NCBI RefSeq assembly: GCF_001424665.1
Contig: NZ_LMQS01000004.1
Location: forward strand, 313,680 to 377,679
Origin: Methylophilus sp. Leaf416
GTDB taxonomy: Bacteria > Pseudomonadota > Gammaproteobacteria > Burkholderiales > Methylophilaceae
DNA length: 64,000 nucleotides
Reading direction: 5' to 3'
The translations under genes were made by a program, and so were the position numbers. Positions 1 to 7,119 of the stretch are shown one piece after another. The first letter of the stretch is position 1, and every line of letters begins with the position of its first letter. Under the pieces are notes generated by a model. The model was not told the DNA's origin, made no database searches, and was given only the letters and a program-made list of their open reading frames with translations.

Positions 1-712
1 GTTCGCCGATATCTGTCATCAGGTAATCCGGCGCCGCGGCATCTGCTGCTTCCTTGGTTAAATATTGCGCACCTGCCACCGGGATAATCTGGTAACGGCC
101 ATAAACACTTTGGCCAGCCGCGTTGGTAAATTTAAAAGCATTCACGCCAAAAAATGGCTGTGTTGCAAAGCTGACCGGCGCTGGCTTGGGTGTGGTCACA
201 AATTTCAAAGCTGCCGGATGTGAGCCTAAAAACTGTTCTACAGGACTTGGTTTAGCGGTGCTATTTTGCGAATCGCGCACGGCATTGAGCAAGCCTAAAA
301 AGTCTTCTGGCGTCGCCGCGGGAAAATTATTCACCGAGATACTGACAATATCTGTGCTCAAGCCATCAGGCAGTTGAAAACGGATAGCGATCCCTTTGGG
401 GAAGGCATTGCCATTGGCATCCGGGATATTAGGTACACCAGTCGCATCAGAGAAACGCACCAGCACCGGGCTGTCGGCTTTCTGTAAATGCGCGGCTTTG
501 CTGATACTGGCGGCCTGTGCAGATGGCTGGAAAGTGCCTTCCAGCATCACGCCTTTGGCATGGTTAGAGCGGAATCCGGCATGTGGTCCACCCGAAAGGG
601 TGGTTAAGGTATCGACCAATTGCTCGGTCACCGGTTTTTCCTCTGCCATGGCTGGCATTGCAGTGATAATTGAAGCTGCTGATAACACGCTGATAAGTAT
701 TTTTATTTTCAT
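1..712 (-). CDS. Secreted catalase-family peroxidase (SrpA-like), 3' end cut by window
   Basis: Heme peroxidase of the catalase fold, probably periplasmic and removing peroxides. The visible 237 residues start with a clear signal peptide ending near residue 23 (MPAMA|EE). A catalase-type distal segment follows around residues 41-60, with GGPHAGFRSNHAKG placing the likely catalytic His at 51, then the RFSDATG and KGIAIRF segments typical of short catalase-related peroxidases. The ATG at 712 is chosen because the signal peptide begins there. The C-terminal part with the proximal heme ligand lies outside the window. It is downstream of, and on the same strand as, an OhrR/MarR-type regulator, with an operator-like palindrome about 65 bases before its start. 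Family assignment is by recognition of motifs. Confidence 0.85.
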   Translation of the reverse strand, partial: MKIKILISVLSAASIITAMPAMAEEKPVTEQLVDTLTTLSGGPHAGFRSNHAKGVMLEGTFQPSAQAASISKAAHLQKADSPVLVRFSDATGVPNIPDANGNAFPKGIAIRFQLPDGLSTDIVSISVNNFPAATPEDFLGLLNAVRDSQNSTAKPSPVEQFLGSHPAALKFVTTPKPAPVSFATQPFFGVNAFKFTNAAGQSVYGRYQIIPVAGAQYLTKEAADAAAPDYLMTDIGE

Positions 713-776
713 GATGATGTCCTTTCAATCTGTAGATAAGTAAAAATTAACACTGTAAAACAAGTAATGCAAAATT

Positions 777-794
777 AAATAGTGCGCTATATTT
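777..794. promoter_or_regulatory. Operator-like imperfect palindrome before the peroxidase gene
   Basis: The core ATAGTGCGCTAT (779-790) is a near-perfect inverted repeat flanked by A/T. It closely matches the palindrome before the adjacent MarR/OhrR-type regulator gene (1307-1320). Shared sites suggest that regulator controls both genes; this is inferred from sequence only. Confidence 0.55.
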
Positions 795-840
795 ATGCCA
801 AAAAAAATGTAAAACAACCCCCACTACGAAAAAATTTCTT

Positions 841-1293
841 CTAGCCCGCGTGCTGTATCAAATGGTTACGTAACACCTTCATTCTGTCGCGCAGCGACAT
901 GAGCTCTTCAACCGGGCAACCCATAGCGCATAGCATCTCATCCATAATGTTGGATGCCTGCTCACGCAAACTGCGTCCGCTATCAGTCAGGCAAATAATC
1001 ACCTGTCGCTCATCTTTACTAGAACGCACTCTTTGTAACAATTCGGCGGATTCCAGCCGCTTTAACAAAGGCGTCAAGGTTGCCGAATCCAGAAACAGCT
1101 GTTCGCCAATGTCGCTCACTGTGCGCTGGTCACTTTCCCACAACACCAGCATTACCAGATATTGCGAATAAGTGAGCCCCAATTTTTTCAGTAAAGGCCG
1201 GTAAGCCTTGTTGATTGCCAGCGATAAGGAATACACAGCAAAGCATAACTGCTCGTTTAAAATGGGTGTTTTGCTTGCTGTTGTGCTACTCAT
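841..1293 (-). CDS. OhrR-type MarR-family peroxide-sensing repressor
   Basis: Winged-helix regulator of about 150 residues. It has the OhrR hallmarks: an N-terminal LCFAVYS segment with one Cys at residue 17 (the peroxide-reactive Cys of OhrR), followed by LGLTYSQYLVMLVLWE, then LFLDSATLTPLLKRLE for the recognition helix and DERQVIICLT for the wing. Known OhrR proteins release DNA when this Cys is oxidised by organic hydroperoxides. The longer reading frame could start at 1329, but that would put the palindrome 1307-1320 inside the gene, so the ATG at 1293 is preferred. There is no ohr gene beside it; the neighbour is a catalase-family peroxidase, which is its probable target. Confidence 0.82.
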   Translation of the reverse strand: MSSTTASKTPILNEQLCFAVYSLSLAINKAYRPLLKKLGLTYSQYLVMLVLWESDQRTVSDIGEQLFLDSATLTPLLKRLESAELLQRVRSSKDERQVIICLTDSGRSLREQASNIMDEMLCAMGCPVEELMSLRDRMKVLRNHLIQHAG

Positions 1294-1306
1294 AAAAAAG
1301 ATTATA

Positions 1307-1320
1307 AATAGCGCGCTATT
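1307..1320. promoter_or_regulatory. Perfect 14-bp palindrome before the OhrR-type gene
   Basis: AATAGCGCGCTATT is a perfect inverted repeat 14 bases upstream of the regulator's ATG (1293) and is bordered by A/T-rich DNA, as expected of a MarR/OhrR autoregulatory operator. A near copy precedes the peroxidase gene at 777-794. Confidence 0.6.
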
Positions 1321-1341
1321 AAATGGCAATAAAAATAAAAA

Positions 1342-1413
1342 TTATTTTCTGAAATAATCCAACAAGGTCTGGATCATAAAATTGCCTTTTTTGTGCATTC
1401 TGATTTTGCTCAT
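1342..1413 (-). CDS. Possible 23-residue peptide upstream of the OhrR-type gene
   Basis: Short frame with a strong, well-placed ribosome-binding site (AAAGGAGATTGA before the ATG at 1413). The peptide is basic and amphipathic; it begins MSKIRMHKKGN and ends LLDYFRK. Its stop lies about 20 bases before the OhrR operator palindrome, so it could be an independent small protein or a leader. It lacks the Glu-x3-Tyr pair of PqqA despite the same length. I recognise no family. Support is limited to the ribosome-binding site and start. Confidence 0.4.
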   Translation of the reverse strand: MSKIRMHKKGNFMIQTLLDYFRK

Positions 1414-1515
1414 TTCAATCTCCTTTATTAAGTATATGAAAAGCATGGTAAAACCAACCAGCCACTAAGGGAAGTTGAATGTTTTTATAGCAATGATTAG
1501 CGAAAGTTATCGCTG

Positions 1516-3948
1516 TCAGGTGGGAGAATTAAATCCGTCCAGCGGATTGATGGCAAATGACAGGTCATCACCAATATCGATATCAATCTCGTTCTGGCTT
1601 TCCCAGCGTTCGAGCCAGATTGAGAAATCTTTTTCCGGCATGGGCTTGCCGATAAAATATCCCTGGCCTTCATTACAGCCGAGTTTGGATAGCTGACCAA
1701 GCACCTCTTCGTTCTCGATGCCCTCTGCGACTACTGTGAGCCCCAGGTTATGTGCCAGGTCGATGGTTGATTTCACAATACTGGCATCACTGGCGTTTTT
1801 ATCCATGAACATGACAAACGAACGGTCAATTTTAAGCTCTTGCACAGGTAATTGCCTCAGGTAGGCTAATGATGAATATCCTGTACCAAAATCATCAATC
1901 GCCAGGTGCAAGCCCATCGATGCCAGTTTCCTTACCACGGTTTCAGCACGCTCCGGGTCCTGCATCAGACTGCCCTCCGTGATCTCCAGTTTAAGGGCTT
2001 TTGCATCCAGCCTATGCGTCTTTAGCAAAGCTTCAATCTGCTGAGGCAGTTCCATATTGTTGAGATCACGGGTAGATAAATTCACTGCCAGAGTCATGTA
2101 CAAACCCTGGCTACGATAATCAGCTAACACTTGGCAGGCACGCTGCAGCATCCAGTTGGTAATCTCACTGATAATGCCAGTCTGTTCAGCAAACGGAATA
2201 AACTGGTCAGGGAAAATCATGCCTTTTTCGGGATGTACCCAGCGGATCAAAGCTTCGCCACCCAGGGTCTTACGCGTTTTGACATCAATTTTCGGCTGGA
2301 TATACAGCAATAACTGATCTTTCTGGATAGCTTCTTTCAAGTCTGAAATCAGGGTCAAGGTTTCCGATTGGTCAATCTCCAGCGCGGTGTTGTATACAAT
2401 CCAGTCTGCCTTCTTGACTTTGGATTCATGCAAGGCCGTTTCCGCATGGTTGAGTAACTCTTCTTCACTGACGCCATGCTCCGGGTAAAGCGCAATCCCC
2501 ATGGCGATACGCACATCGATCGCCTGACCTTGTACATTGACCGGCGTATCGAAAATACGGTTAACTTTTTCGGCATATTTGGTCGCTTTGGCCTGATCGG
2601 TGTGTTGCAGCATCACGGCAAATTCATCTGCATCCAGACGAGCGACGACATCCTCCCCGGAAAGTACATTTTGTTTCAACACCTGACCGACATGGCGCAA
2701 TAAATCATCACCAAAATCCCTGCCCAGGGTTTTATTGATAGGCTTGAAACGGTGGATATTAATCACAATCACACTCAGCGATTGCCGGGTTTCTGCATGC
2801 CGGGTAATTGACTGGCTTAGCCCCTGGGTTAACGCCAGGCGGTTCGAGAGACCGGTCAACTCATCGTTAAACGCCAGTCGCTGGATACGCAGCGTACGCT
2901 GCAACACCGCTTCGCGCATGCTATTGAGTGCTTTGCCCAGGTAACCGACTTCATCAATGCTATTCACATGGATTTCTTTTTCATAGTTACCCATGGCGAT
3001 TTCGTCTGCATTTTTAACCAGCTCGGCAATCGGCTCCGTGGTCTTGCGAGAGACATACCAGATCAGGGCGGCAAAAATCAGTACGCCGACAAAAGTTAGG
3101 ACCACCATGTTTTGAAATAAGGTGTTCAGGTCGCGCGTGAAAGGAGCGACAGAGCCTTGCAGCACCACCAGCAACACCTCATCTTTGGTTTCGTGCAAAG
3201 AACGGATTTTGAGTTGATAGGTTTGGCCTTGTAAATCGACTTTGTGCAGTGATAATCTTTGGCGATAAATATCTGAGACAGTTTTAACCAGCACATTAGA
3301 AAGCCGGTTGGTACCGGTGCCACTCATCAGTTGCCATTCATGTTCACGGGTTTTTTGCAGGAATGACACATCCAGATGCGTCAGTTGCTTGATCTGGTCA
3401 GCCAGCCGGCCATCCACAGCAAAGCCCATCACAATCCAGCCGATCACATCTGGCGCTTTGACCGGCACGGTAATCAGCTGGTAGGGTTTACCTTCAACAA
3501 TATCAAACTGCAGGGTGCCATTCTGGTTATGCAGGATTGCCTGTTTTGCATCTTCACTGGCTTGCAGGTCAAACATGGCTTTTTCGCTATTGGCCGTGCC
3601 AATCACCAGGTCTTCACTATTGCTAATGTAAAAAGCAATCTGCGCATGTATACGCCCCTGATAATTCTCCAGCGCTGACTCTATGGTTTCGGCATCGTTG
3701 CTGGCTACCGCATCGCGGAATGCATAGTCAGCGGCCAGCACTTGGGTGGCTTGTTTCAGGCTTTGGGTATTGTGTTGCAGCAGGTTAACAAACACGCGTT
3801 CGCCGACGTTAATCTGCTCTTCGGCAAGCTCATTTGCGTGCTTAACTAGTGCGTATTTGAGCGGTATCAGACCGGCAAGCTGGATAGCGACAACGACGGA
3901 AAGAAATGTAAACGCTATTCGTGAGCGAATATGTTTGAATTTAATCAT
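1516..3948 (-). CDS. Membrane sensor with HAMP, degenerate GGDEF and intact EAL domain
   Basis: 810-residue c-di-GMP enzyme. A membrane helix near residues 10-30 and another near 281-299 enclose a periplasmic sensory region of about 250 residues; a HAMP segment (about 300-355), GGDEF domain (about 360-520) and EAL domain (about 535-780) follow. The GGDEF signature reads DADEF at 439-443, and the usual metal-binding DLD is INIH (about 396-399), so cyclase activity is doubtful. The EAL side keeps EALIRW (E565), DDFGTGYSSL, KIDRSF and EGIE, so it is probably a phosphodiesterase. It is the last gene of an operon with a cupredoxin and a globin lipoprotein (11-base gap), suggesting its sensor responds to a redox or gas signal handled by those proteins. 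Confidence 0.88.
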   Translation of the reverse strand: MIKFKHIRSRIAFTFLSVVVAIQLAGLIPLKYALVKHANELAEEQINVGERVFVNLLQHNTQSLKQATQVLAADYAFRDAVASNDAETIESALENYQGRIHAQIAFYISNSEDLVIGTANSEKAMFDLQASEDAKQAILHNQNGTLQFDIVEGKPYQLITVPVKAPDVIGWIVMGFAVDGRLADQIKQLTHLDVSFLQKTREHEWQLMSGTGTNRLSNVLVKTVSDIYRQRLSLHKVDLQGQTYQLKIRSLHETKDEVLLVVLQGSVAPFTRDLNTLFQNMVVLTFVGVLIFAALIWYVSRKTTEPIAELVKNADEIAMGNYEKEIHVNSIDEVGYLGKALNSMREAVLQRTLRIQRLAFNDELTGLSNRLALTQGLSQSITRHAETRQSLSVIVINIHRFKPINKTLGRDFGDDLLRHVGQVLKQNVLSGEDVVARLDADEFAVMLQHTDQAKATKYAEKVNRIFDTPVNVQGQAIDVRIAMGIALYPEHGVSEEELLNHAETALHESKVKKADWIVYNTALEIDQSETLTLISDLKEAIQKDQLLLYIQPKIDVKTRKTLGGEALIRWVHPEKGMIFPDQFIPFAEQTGIISEITNWMLQRACQVLADYRSQGLYMTLAVNLSTRDLNNMELPQQIEALLKTHRLDAKALKLEITEGSLMQDPERAETVVRKLASMGLHLAIDDFGTGYSSLAYLRQLPVQELKIDRSFVMFMDKNASDASIVKSTIDLAHNLGLTVVAEGIENEEVLGQLSKLGCNEGQGYFIGKPMPEKDFSIWLERWESQNEIDIDIGDDLSFAINPLDGFNSPT

Positions 3949-3959
3949 TCAGATTTATT

Positions 3960-4541
3960 TTATGGAATGGACACTTTAACTTCTGTAGCACCCTCAATTT
4001 TAACTTTTTGCTCGGCAACCGGTTTATTCACCCCAGGCAATAATACTTGGTAAGAATATTGACCATCGCTTAATTTAATGACGGCCCTGCCCTTGTCATC
4101 TGTTTTCGCAAAGAATGGTGTATCTACAACGTAGATGTACCCTACCATAGAATCATGAATGTTGCATCCTAAGGTCACCAAACCGGCTTGGTTAAATAAC
4201 ACGGGATCAGCCGCTACGCCGGAATATAGTTTTAGCTCAAACTTCTTGGCTGGCGAGAACGAATATACATGGTGCCTGAAGCTGTCTTCGTTAGGAAAAT
4301 TAATGCTGGTGCCAGTTTGCACAATGGTCACTTTTGGGTTAAACATTTTGTTCTTTTGCACAATTTTACCCATGGCATTCGGGTTGCTGGCGGGCGTTTT
4401 ACCATCATAAAAAACCACTACTGCATCCTCTACCGGATTACCCGACGCACTCAAAACAATCACTGTAACATCGGCATGGGCCATGCCAAAAAAAGTCATT
4501 GTGCTGACCACCCACAGCTTACGCATTACTACTGTCAACAT
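3960..4541 (-). CDS. Periplasmic cupredoxin-like protein (often annotated 'methylamine utilization protein')
   Basis: 193-residue exported protein with a signal peptide ending near AHA|D (residue 23), an Ig-like start (residues 24-48) and a plastocyanin-type copper site: His90/His91 in the FRHHVYSF segment, then Cys126, His129 and Met132 in GCNIHDSM. The full His-Cys-His-Met set predicts a blue type-1 copper centre for electron transfer. The ATG at 4541 has AAGGAA in front of it, so it is preferred over the GTG at 4556. It sits between a globin lipoprotein and a c-di-GMP receptor on the same strand. Relatives are named after methylamine utilisation, but no mau genes are here, so the name should not be taken as function. 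Confidence 0.8.
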   Translation of the reverse strand: MLTVVMRKLWVVSTMTFFGMAHADVTVIVLSASGNPVEDAVVVFYDGKTPASNPNAMGKIVQKNKMFNPKVTIVQTGTSINFPNEDSFRHHVYSFSPAKKFELKLYSGVAADPVLFNQAGLVTLGCNIHDSMVGYIYVVDTPFFAKTDDKGRAVIKLSDGQYSYQVLLPGVNKPVAEQKVKIEGATEVKVSIP

Positions 4542-4576
4542 GCGTGTTTCCTTCACTTTTGAATTGAAACTACATC

Positions 4577-4999
4577 TTAATCGGTTACTACATCATATTT
4601 CATCGGTGCCAATATTCTCAGCAACTCATTTTTTTCTCTAGTGCCTACGCCATTCGCATCCATGCGCTCACGCAAAACATCTACCATAATCTCAAATTCG
4701 GCTACCGTGTTGTGCAAATCCGCATGAGACTTCTTCATCGTCTCACCTTCATACACGCAATTGCCACCGGTTTTCACACACAGAAAATTAGTCACACTTT
4801 CTTTCAAGGTTTTCATTTTCACGCCCTCAAATGAGCGACTGGTACGCGGGTCTTTGCTGACGATATCCAGGGTTTGATTAGATAACCTGCTCAACATGGG
4901 CAAGCCGCCTATCCGCTGGAACAAGGTGGCTTCCGGCTTGGGTTGCGCCACACACCCTGCACATATCAATATTGCCATCGCGATCACATAATAACGCAT
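4577..4999 (-). CDS. Group 1 truncated hemoglobin, predicted lipoprotein
   Basis: About 140 residues: an export signal with a lipobox-like ILICAGC (lipidated Cys16), then a compact globin starting LFQRIGG. The segment MKKSHADLHNTVAEF carries the proximal heme His (about His92) of TrHbN-type globins. Two extra Cys (NFLCVKTGGNC) are unusual in this family and could form a disulfide in the periplasm. The ATG at 4999 is chosen over an upstream TTG at 5026 because AGGGA precedes it and the signal peptide starts there. Exported globins are uncommon; adjacency to a copper protein suggests a periplasmic redox or gas-binding pair. Confidence 0.8.
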   Translation of the reverse strand: MRYYVIAMAILICAGCVAQPKPEATLFQRIGGLPMLSRLSNQTLDIVSKDPRTSRSFEGVKMKTLKESVTNFLCVKTGGNCVYEGETMKKSHADLHNTVAEFEIMVDVLRERMDANGVGTREKNELLRILAPMKYDVVTD

Positions 5000-5157
5000 T
5001 GATTTTTTCCCTATTCTTTCGATCAATTACCACATCTTACAGTGGAGCTGTCGAAAGTAATTTGAAAAAAAGCCGATATTCCACAGTTTGTTCTCACAAT
5101 GATATTTATCGCAATGTCGGATAATGCATCAATCATTAAATAAACAAGACATTTATT

Positions 5158-6030
5158 ATGACTAACACTACATCCATTTCATATGTGCTGTCAGCCTTGG
5201 TTGCCCTAGGTGCACTTTCGCCGGCTGTTCATGCAGGTGACCGCTTGCTTGCGACAGGAGGTGTGACGCAGGTGGAAGGTTCTGCCGGTGGCGGTTTAAT
5301 GCCGTGGGCAGTGATTAGCGGTTACGGTACTGACAAGCAAGTCGGTGGCTCGGCATTTTATACTCATGCCGAAACCAAAGCCGATTACAAATTAAATTCA
5401 GCCGGTATTTCACTGGGCTTTGTTAACCGTGTGGAAGTCAGTGCAGCACAAACAAGATTTGGCCTAGGCGATACCGTGCCAGGCAAAGAAATTCGCTTGA
5501 ATACGCTAGGTGTTAAATTGCGCCTCATCGGTGATGCCATTTATGACCAGGATAGCTGGATGCCGCAGATTTCAGTGGGCGCTCAATATAAATATAATGA
5601 AAATTATGACTTAGTCCCTAAATCGTTAGGTGCCAAAGATCGTAGCGGTGTCGATTACTACGTGGCTGCCAGCAAACTATTTCTCGGCGCAGCCAATGGC
5701 TATAACCTGCTTGTGAATGCCAACTTGCATGCAACAAAAGCAAACCAGTTTGGTTTGCTGGGGTTTGGTGGCGACAGACGCGACAGTTATCGTATTTACC
5801 CTGCAGTGTCTGCGGCGGTGATGTTGTCGGATAGTTTTTTGGTAGGTACGGAATTACGCTTCAAACCTGATAATCTTTCGGCTGCTGAAGAGAAAAAAGC
5901 GCAAGATATTTTCCTGACCTGGTTTCCACATAGAAACGTGTCTGTAACTGGCGCTTATATAGACTTAGGCACGATTGCCACCAAAGAGAACCAGACCGGC
6001 TGGTATTTATCTGGCCAGTTTAACTATTAA
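5158..6030 (+). CDS. DUF3034-family outer-membrane beta-barrel protein
   Basis: 290 residues with a signal peptide ending AVHA|GD (residue 26), then alternating amphipathic strands, Gly-rich turns, and a C-terminal aromatic ending (YLSGQFNY) typical of outer-membrane barrels. The opening GDRLLATGGVTQVEGSAGGG is characteristic of the DUF3034 family. Function of the family is not established. It is divergent from the globin/cupredoxin/EAL operon across about 160 bases and probably belongs to the same module. Confidence 0.8.
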   Translation: MTNTTSISYVLSALVALGALSPAVHAGDRLLATGGVTQVEGSAGGGLMPWAVISGYGTDKQVGGSAFYTHAETKADYKLNSAGISLGFVNRVEVSAAQTRFGLGDTVPGKEIRLNTLGVKLRLIGDAIYDQDSWMPQISVGAQYKYNENYDLVPKSLGAKDRSGVDYYVAASKLFLGAANGYNLLVNANLHATKANQFGLLGFGGDRRDSYRIYPAVSAAVMLSDSFLVGTELRFKPDNLSAAEEKKAQDIFLTWFPHRNVSVTGAYIDLGTIATKENQTGWYLSGQFNY

Positions 6031-6045
6031 TAAGGTGTAGTGAAT

Positions 6046-6786
6046 TTAAAGGCTGAGCCCGCAGGAAGTTTGTAGCGTCTTATCCAAGCGCTTAAACTCC
6101 TCACCATTGCCTGTGGCAAACGCGTAAGGGTTGGTCAACAAATAGCGATTGTACTTCACCTGTCTTGCCGAATATTTTTCCGCCAGGCCTCGACTGTAAC
6201 AGTCGCAAGCGGCTTCAGTACTGCTGGCGTGGAATTGTTGCTGGCAGCTTGCTTGAGCAGATTGCAATTCCGCTGGTGACCATTCTGCATGCGTTTCCTG
6301 CACATTGGTCCTTGCTTGTGTAAGCATGGCATACATCAATTCAACACTGGCCCGTAATTTACCTAATGGAGCAGTTTGCAAAACCTCTTTTCGCAAAGGC
6401 TGCAAGTTAGTTGGGTCTACAAAAAAATCTGCTTCGACATCCTCTCGCTCAGGTATCTGGTAACCCTGAGCAGCAAGCATAATCTGTTTAGCTGGTTCCG
6501 CCTGCAGCAAGGCTTGCGCTTCAGCAATATCTTTAGCGGGCAGTGTCAACTGCCAGTGTACCTGACAATCATCACCAGCTTTTGAATGCATATGACGATG
6601 AATCAATTGGTCAGATACAGCATCGCCAAAGGCCGGTGGGATACGCTGTAGCAGATATTGCATTTCCTTGTCTGCCAATGCTTGCAACGATTGTTGATCC
6701 AAACAAGCCTGTAGCGGTAAGCAACTAACTAATAACACACCACCAACGTAGCGGATAAATCCAGAAGTGCTTGAAAATATGTTCAT
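6046..6786 (-). CDS. Exported protein of unknown function, Cys-rich
   Basis: 246 residues with a hydrophobic N-terminus (FIRYVGGVLLVSCLPLQAC) that looks like a signal peptide, possibly with a poor lipobox at LQAC. Several further Cys follow, including CDCYSRGLAEKYSARQ and a C-terminal TSCGLSL, suggesting disulfides in the periplasm. The ATG at 6786 is preferred to the TTG at 6795. It is convergent with the DUF3034 gene and downstream of pqqA with a hairpin between. I do not recognise a family. Confidence 0.6.
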   Translation of the reverse strand: MNIFSSTSGFIRYVGGVLLVSCLPLQACLDQQSLQALADKEMQYLLQRIPPAFGDAVSDQLIHRHMHSKAGDDCQVHWQLTLPAKDIAEAQALLQAEPAKQIMLAAQGYQIPEREDVEADFFVDPTNLQPLRKEVLQTAPLGKLRASVELMYAMLTQARTNVQETHAEWSPAELQSAQASCQQQFHASSTEAACDCYSRGLAEKYSARQVKYNRYLLTNPYAFATGNGEEFKRLDKTLQTSCGLSL

Positions 6787-6881
6787 TGTAGTCAAGGGTA
6801 ATGATTGTTGCGATTTTTGAGCGAGTCCCGGCTAAAAAGTTTAAGGTCTCAAACATAAATAAACGGTACTATACAAATGAC

Positions 6882-6907
6882 AACGGGCGCTGATAGCGCC
6901 CGTTTTT
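6882..6907. terminator. Strong GC hairpin between pqqA and the exported-protein gene
   Basis: A ten-base-pair stem AACGGGCGCT/AGCGCCCGTT with a three-base loop. The T-run (TTTTT) lies on the plus strand; on the minus strand, where the flanking genes are transcribed, the tail is only moderately T-rich. It lies 19 bases after the pqqA stop and may end or stabilise the pqqA transcript. Confidence 0.5.
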
Positions 6908-6922
6908 CGTAGCAAAGAACAA

Positions 6923-6994
6923 TTATTTGTTCATTACGTACATAGTTACTTCAAAGCCGAAACGCATTTCGGTAGCAGCTGGTTTTGTCCACAT
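6923..6994 (-). CDS. pqqA: PqqA, precursor peptide of the PQQ cofactor
   Basis: 23-residue peptide beginning MWTKPAATEMRFGFEVTMY. It has the diagnostic pair Glu15 and Tyr19 (E-V-T-M-Y), which PqqE crosslinks to build pyrroloquinoline quinone, plus the usual WTKP start and a basic C-terminus. The ribosome-binding site AAAGGAAA lies upstream. It is short enough to be missed by ordinary gene finding. None of pqqB, C, D or E is next to it, so this is a stand-alone copy whose processing enzymes must be elsewhere. It fits a methylotroph making PQQ methanol dehydrogenase; the mxa genes about 50 kb away are the functional partner in the window. Confidence 0.93.
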   Translation of the reverse strand: MWTKPAATEMRFGFEVTMYVMNK

Positions 6995-7119
6995 GATTAA
7001 TTTCCTTTAATTAGTTTCGTTTTAGCGTTTGCTATTACGTGTGTCCATATTAAAACTGGCACCTAAGCTTGTCGTGCTTAAACTGCGCAACATGCCATCA
7101 TGATTTTCATGAGACTACG

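Noticed and set aside
123-743. Two plus-strand frames at the left edge
   Set aside because: They lie antisense to the catalase-family peroxidase, which has a signal peptide and family motifs; the antisense frames have neither.
1293-1329. The longer start of the OhrR-type gene at 1329
   Set aside because: It would place the perfect palindrome inside codons and add a hydrophobic stretch not expected in this family.
6882-6907. The hairpin read as a plus-strand terminator of a small RNA
   Set aside because: The T-run is on the plus strand, but I find no good promoter upstream on that strand between 6787 and 6882, so no RNA gene is called.
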